DNA of 64,000 nucleotides from Bacillota bacterium (GTDB lineage: Bacteria > Bacillota > UBA4882 > UBA8346), in contig JAEXFN010000018.1 of the NCBI GenBank assembly GCA_023400055.1, positions 124,001 through 188,000 of the forward strand. Direction: 5' to 3'. The notes under the pieces are model-generated. The model was not told the DNA's origin. It saw only the letters and a list, made by a program, of their open reading frames with translations, and searched no databases. Position numbers and translations under genes: made by a program. Below are positions 60,436 to 64,000 of the stretch, in pieces (position 1 is the stretch's first letter; each line of letters starts with the position of its first letter).

Positions 60436-62247
60436 ATGGTGCGCAAAATTAAGCTTTCATTTTTTAAAGAAGTATGGCGCTTAACCCGGGACTACTGGCG
60501 GTCTTCTGAAAAATGGCTGGCCGGCGGCTTGCTGGCGACGATCGTGGCCCTGAATCTGGGCGATGTCTATCTGCTGGTGCGCCTGAACGAGTGGAACAAC
60601 GGTTTTTACAATGCCCTGCAGCACTATAACCAGAAGGTTTTCTTCAGCGCCCTGGGCACTTTTACGATACTGGCGGCGATTTATATCGTGATCGCCGTTT
60701 ATGAGCTTTATTTCCAGCAGATGCTGGAGATTCGCTGGCGGCGCTGGATGACTGAGCATTATCTGCAAAACTGGCTGCAAAGACAGAACTATTACCGGCT
60801 GCAGCTCACCGGCAACAGCGCCGACAACCCGGACCAGCGGATCAGCGAAGACATCAAGCTGTTCGTCTCCGCGACGCTGACCTTGTCGTTGGGCATCTTG
60901 AAAGCGCTGGTGACGCTGTTTTCCTTCACCGTCATCCTCTGGAACCTGTCCGGAACCTTGACCATCCCCTGGGTCCATGGGAAACTGGCCATCCCCGGCT
61001 ACATGGTCTGGATGGCGCTGGCCTATGCCATCGTCGGCACCTGGCTGACCGCCAAGATCGGCCGGCCGCTGGTGAAGCTCAACTTCGACCAGCAGCGCTA
61101 CGAGGCGGATTTCCGTTTCAGCCTGGTGCGGCTGCGCGAAAACAGCGAGAGCGTCGCTTTTTATCAGGGCGAAGCCCAGGAGCGTCAGAACTTCAGCGGG
61201 CGGTTTAAGAAAGCGTTCGAAAACTTTTACCAGCTGATGAAGCAGCAAAAACGGCTGACCTGGTTCACGGCCGGATATGACCAAATCGCGATCATCTTTC
61301 CGTTCCTGGTGGCCGCGCCGCGTTTCTTCAGCCACCAAATCCAGCTGGGCGGCTTGGTCCAGACCGCTTCCGCTTTCGGACGGGTGCAGGATTCGCTCTC
61401 GTACTTCGTCGACAGCTACGCCTCGATCGCCGAATGGCAGGCGGTGGTGGAACGGCTGGTGGGCTTTAACCGCCAGATCGAATTCGTCAGCGAGAGCCCG
61501 GATCTGACCACGGTCCAATTCGGCGCCGCCAAGGAACCCCGGTTCGATGTGACCGGATTGAAGGTGGCGCTGCCCGGCGGCGAGGTCTTATTCGAGGATC
61601 TCCAATTCCAGCTGGACAAAGGCGACTCCTTGTTGATCACCGGCCCGTCGGGCGCCGGCAAGAGCACGCTGATGCGGACCTTCGCCGGCATCTGGCCGTT
61701 TGCCCAGGGCCAAATCAGCCTGCCGCAGGGGGAAAAAGTGCTGTTCCTGCCCCAGAAACCCTATCTGCCCCTGGGCACCCTGCGCGAGGTGTTGCTCTAT
61801 CCGTCCGGGACGGGCAGCATTCCCGACGCGACCATCAAGGAAGTGATGAGCCGGTGCCGGCTGGACGAGCTCATCAACGAGCTGGACACGATCGAGAACT
61901 GGAGCCATGTCCTCTCCCTGGGCGAGCAGCAGCGCATCGCCTTCAGCCGGGCTTTATTGCACCGGCCGCAATGGCTGTTCCTGGACGAAGCCACTTCGGC
62001 GCTGGACGAGCCGCTGGAGCAGCTGATGTATAAGCTGCTTCAAGAGGAGTTGCCCGATCTGACCATCATCAGCGTCGGGCACCGCCAAACCCTGACCGCG
62101 TTTCACCGTCGGCGGCTCCATATCGACAATGACGGCCGGGTGAAATTGCTGCTTTGCGCGGCCGGTTTGGCGGCGGACGCGGACAACGGCGCCCAAGCCC
62201 AATTAACCGGTGACCGTCGGGAACTGGTTCTCCAACCCGGCCACTGA
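60436..62247 (+). CDS. SbmA/YddA-type ABC transporter (membrane and ATPase fused)
   Basis: Protein of about 603 residues. The N-terminal part is the SbmA/BacA-like membrane domain with six hydrophobic segments and the EIRWRRWMTEHYLQNWL, NPDQRISEDI and VAFYQGEAQE marks of the family. The C-terminal ABC domain has Walker A GPSGAGKST, signature LSLGEQQR and Walker B WLFLDEATSALDE. ABCD/YddA-type exporters carry vitamin B12-like or lipid substrates; the actual substrate is unknown. The ATG at 60436 has AAGGA 12 bases upstream, TTG at 60433 is an alternative, and the in-frame ATG at 60370 has no site. Followed by a terminator; single gene. Confidence 0.87.
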   Translation: MVRKIKLSFFKEVWRLTRDYWRSSEKWLAGGLLATIVALNLGDVYLLVRLNEWNNGFYNALQHYNQKVFFSALGTFTILAAIYIVIAVYELYFQQMLEIRWRRWMTEHYLQNWLQRQNYYRLQLTGNSADNPDQRISEDIKLFVSATLTLSLGILKALVTLFSFTVILWNLSGTLTIPWVHGKLAIPGYMVWMALAYAIVGTWLTAKIGRPLVKLNFDQQRYEADFRFSLVRLRENSESVAFYQGEAQERQNFSGRFKKAFENFYQLMKQQKRLTWFTAGYDQIAIIFPFLVAAPRFFSHQIQLGGLVQTASAFGRVQDSLSYFVDSYASIAEWQAVVERLVGFNRQIEFVSESPDLTTVQFGAAKEPRFDVTGLKVALPGGEVLFEDLQFQLDKGDSLLITGPSGAGKSTLMRTFAGIWPFAQGQISLPQGEKVLFLPQKPYLPLGTLREVLLYPSGTGSIPDATIKEVMSRCRLDELINELDTIENWSHVLSLGEQQRIAFSRALLHRPQWLFLDEATSALDEPLEQLMYKLLQEELPDLTIISVGHRQTLTAFHRRRLHIDNDGRVKLLLCAAGLAADADNGAQAQLTGDRRELVLQPGH

Positions 62248-62289
62248 CCGCGCCGGAGCGACTCTTTTTCCCTTACAAATGGCCAAAGA

Positions 62290-62320
62290 AAAACCCGCAC
62301 TTCCCGGTGCGGGTTTTCTT
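62290..62320 (+). terminator. Terminator of the SbmA/YddA-type gene
   Basis: AAAACCCGCAC, loop TTCCCG, GTGCGGGTTTT, then CTTGTTT. Confidence 0.9.
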
Positions 62321-62386
62321 GTTTAAATTATCGATACTAAGGACAACTTACCCATCTGGCTTCGCTTTTTCAGAAAGAGGGAAGGA

Positions 62387-62470
62387 AAGCCGTTTCAAAG
62401 TAGCGAATAATTTTTGGGGCGGCGAAAGATCAGGGTTGCCCTCTTTCGAAAAAAGAGGGCCAGGGTGAGT
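62387..62470 (+). repeat. Direct repeat R1 flanking the DltD-like gene
   Basis: About 84 bp: AAGCC, AGTAGCGAATAATTTTTG, a G-rich part, CAGGGTTGCCCTC, a hairpin (CCCTCTTT/AAAGAGGG) and GTGAGT. Same order and orientation as R2 at 63802. No T-run after the hairpin, so not an ordinary terminator. Confidence 0.75.
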
Positions 62471-62558
62471 GGCTTTAATTCATTGACTTTTTCAGTAGAC
62501 CTTCTTGGGATAATACGGATTATTATAAGTTTTGGCATTAAAAAGGAGTCTTCATATC

Positions 62559-63794
62559 ATGGAAGAAAAAGTCTTTTGGGCCACTCCAAAGAAAATTGTC
62601 AATTATTTAAAAGAAAAAATATCCCCGATGAAGCAGCCCAAATTCGGTCCTATCATCTTAGCGTGCGGCTTGTTTGTGGGCTTTATGGCTTGTTTTATAG
62701 TTTATATCGATCATTATATGGGAAAAGTTACCGACGTCGGTAATTTGGCTTCTGTTTATGAAAAACGGAAATTCGATGGGCTGCTCATCGAAAAAAAGGC
62801 TTTATCCGGTAACGATTTTTTATATATTTTGGACTCATCCAATTTATCCAATATCGACTGTTCTTACCACCCTGCAAACGTATTTAAAGGAAAAGCGACC
62901 GGGTTTATTCCCTATTTATGCGGCCGTGACGCTATTTCCAGTATATATCATGTATTAAAAATTGCTGCTCTCGCTGATTCGATGCGTGACCGAAAAATTG
63001 TTTATTTGGCCGAACCTGCCAATTTCATCGGCCATCACGAAGGCGGCGGGGGCTTTTCATCCCTTCAGGCCTACCAATTTGTTTTGTATAGTGGTATGAG
63101 TCAAAATTTAAAAGCCGCAATCGCCAGCGGCTTATTAAAGAATCCCGAAATTTACAAAGATCCTGTTTTAGCGATGCTTTTGAAGGAGTTGACCTATCGG
63201 CGCCCTCATCAAACCGTGGTTTTTTTGCTCAAACCGGTAGCCCGTTTGATATTAGGCTGCCTAAGGCAAATAGACTGTTTTAACGCTTATCAATTGGTGG
63301 TTGCCAATCGCCAAAAGCCATATCCATCGGCCCGGAGAACCACTCCGGATTGGCCCGCTTTATTGCGCAGTGCCGAAAAAGATGGTGCCAAAGCATGCCG
63401 GACAAACCGTTTCGGTATGGAAGATAAGCAGTACAATGAAAATATTCGACCCAATATACAATATTTCCGAAAACAGGCGAAGAATCGTGAATTAAATCGC
63501 CGCGAAATCAATGATTTTCAGTTGTTATTATGCCTGTTTAAAGAATTAAAGATTAAACCGCTGATTATTATCGATCCCGTCAATGGTCTGTGGTCGGATT
63601 CGATCGGCCTGTCAAAAGAAACCCGTTATCGGTTTTATCGCGAAGTTCAACAAATGGTTCGAAAAAGTGGTTTCGAATATGCCGATATGTCGAGTCACGA
63701 ATATGAAAAATATATTCTGCATGATACCAAACATCTCGGCTGGAAAGGATGGGTGTATGTTGATCGGGAAATGGATCGCTTTTATCATCAATAA
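62559..63794 (+). CDS. DltD-like protein in AT-rich DNA
   Basis: Protein of 411 residues with one N-terminal membrane segment (GPIILACGLFVGFMACFIVYI). The rest looks like DltD: a nucleophile-like strand LYILDSSNLSN in place of the usual GSSEL, FVLYSGM, and the C-terminal signature DTKHLGWKGWVYVD with the Asp and His of the triad. DltD helps to put D-alanine on teichoic acids on the outer face. The rest of the dlt operon is not in the window. The ATG at 62559 has AAGGAG ten bases upstream. The DNA is visibly richer in A/T than its surroundings and sits between direct repeats, which suggests transfer. Confidence 0.8.
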   Translation: MEEKVFWATPKKIVNYLKEKISPMKQPKFGPIILACGLFVGFMACFIVYIDHYMGKVTDVGNLASVYEKRKFDGLLIEKKALSGNDFLYILDSSNLSNIDCSYHPANVFKGKATGFIPYLCGRDAISSIYHVLKIAALADSMRDRKIVYLAEPANFIGHHEGGGGFSSLQAYQFVLYSGMSQNLKAAIASGLLKNPEIYKDPVLAMLLKELTYRRPHQTVVFLLKPVARLILGCLRQIDCFNAYQLVVANRQKPYPSARRTTPDWPALLRSAEKDGAKACRTNRFGMEDKQYNENIRPNIQYFRKQAKNRELNRREINDFQLLLCLFKELKIKPLIIIDPVNGLWSDSIGLSKETRYRFYREVQQMVRKSGFEYADMSSHEYEKYILHDTKHLGWKGWVYVDREMDRFYHQ

Positions 63795-63801
63795 TTTTAA
63801 G

Positions 63802-63897
63802 AAGCCATTCCACAGTAGTGAATAATTTTTGAGCGGCGGAGGGCCGCGGAAGAACAGGGTTACCCTCTCTTTCAAAAAAGAGAGGGCAAGAGTGAGT
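63802..63897 (+). repeat. Direct repeat R2 flanking the DltD-like gene
   Basis: About 96 bp matching R1, with a 12-base insertion and a longer hairpin (CCCTCTCTTT/AAAGAGAGGG), which keeps the pairing. It ends at GTGAGT beside the next gene's stop codon. Confidence 0.75.
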
Positions 63898-64000
63898 TCA
63901 TATCGCTTTAGCGGAATTAGTCAAAAACGATTGTTTTAGCACTTCCATCCGATTGTTGAAACTGTTCAGTTGGTGGCGTTCCAGCGCCATTGCCAGTTCT
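63898..64000 (-). CDS. C-terminal end of an unidentified gene (5' end beyond window)
   Basis: Last 33 codons of a minus-strand frame, cut off by the right edge; the stop is TGA at 63900-63898. The visible peptide is an amphipathic helix (LERHQLNSFNNRMEVLKQ...). Too short to assign. Alternative: chance open frame. Confidence 0.4.
   Translation of the reverse strand, partial: ELAMALERHQLNSFNNRMEVLKQSFLTNSAKAI

Overview
The window looks like the chromosome of a GC-rich, spore-forming Bacillota (Firmicutes) cell. The reasons are strong AGGAGG-type ribosome sites with many TTG and GTG starts, TTGACA/TATAAT-type promoters, a SleB-type germination hydrolase, a DltD-like protein, a LytS/YesM-type two-component system, and a topoisomerase IV pair of clostridial type. 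The exact lineage cannot be read from the sequence.

Layout. 1-5.4 kb (minus strand): a ribose-type sugar ABC transporter (binding protein, double ATPase, two permeases) followed by a lactonase-like hydrolase. It has a clear promoter with a perfect 20-bp palindrome at the transcription start. 5.6-5.9 kb: an array of thirteen units of about 21 bp. 6-11 kb: an oxalate-decarboxylase-type bicupin, a LarA-type racemase and small envelope proteins. 10.8-26.3 kb (minus strand): an exopolysaccharide locus of eleven genes (initiating sugar transferase, flippase, deacetylase-like protein, Wzz/BY-kinase, nucleotide-sugar dehydrogenase, three glycosyltransferases, polymerase/ligase, heparinase-type lyase, and a deacetylase-glycosyltransferase fusion). 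26.5-27.3 kb: an internally duplicated S-adenosylmethionine decarboxylase homologue. 27.6-41 kb (plus strand): a sensing module (binding protein, YesM-type kinase, YesN-type regulator, lipoprotein binding protein), then a xylose-type and a galactose-type ABC operon whose promoters share one 37-bp element. 41.4-47.8 kb: a HAD phosphatase, a small protein and topoisomerase IV-like B and A subunits. 48-59.6 kb: mostly single genes of cell-envelope, repair and housekeeping type, with a structured leader RNA near 49.0 kb and three small-RNA units at 52.1-52.7 kb. 59.8-64 kb: tRNA-Gly, tRNA-Thr, an SbmA/YddA-type ABC protein, and an AT-rich DltD-like gene between direct repeats.

Most interesting. 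Three near-identical units of about 110 bp in the 1-kb gap at 51.8-52.8 kb each read, on the minus strand, as a TATAAT box, a C-rich anti-Shine-Dalgarno stretch identical in all three copies, and an intrinsic terminator: minimal RNAs of about 50-55 nt. Their seed matches, at 21 of 22 positions, the antisense of the ribosome-binding site and start of the sugar-binding-protein gene at 4.2-5.2 kb. This suggests a multicopy antisense-type sRNA family controlling sugar transport. The sequence supports the architecture directly; the regulation is inference.

How the genes fit together. The 27.7-41 kb block reads as a sensor feeding a response regulator that probably activates the xylose and galactose operons through the shared element. 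The first transporter appears to be controlled by a different, repressor-like palindrome and possibly by the sRNAs. The exopolysaccharide genes overlap by 4 bp at several junctions and are probably one transcription unit.
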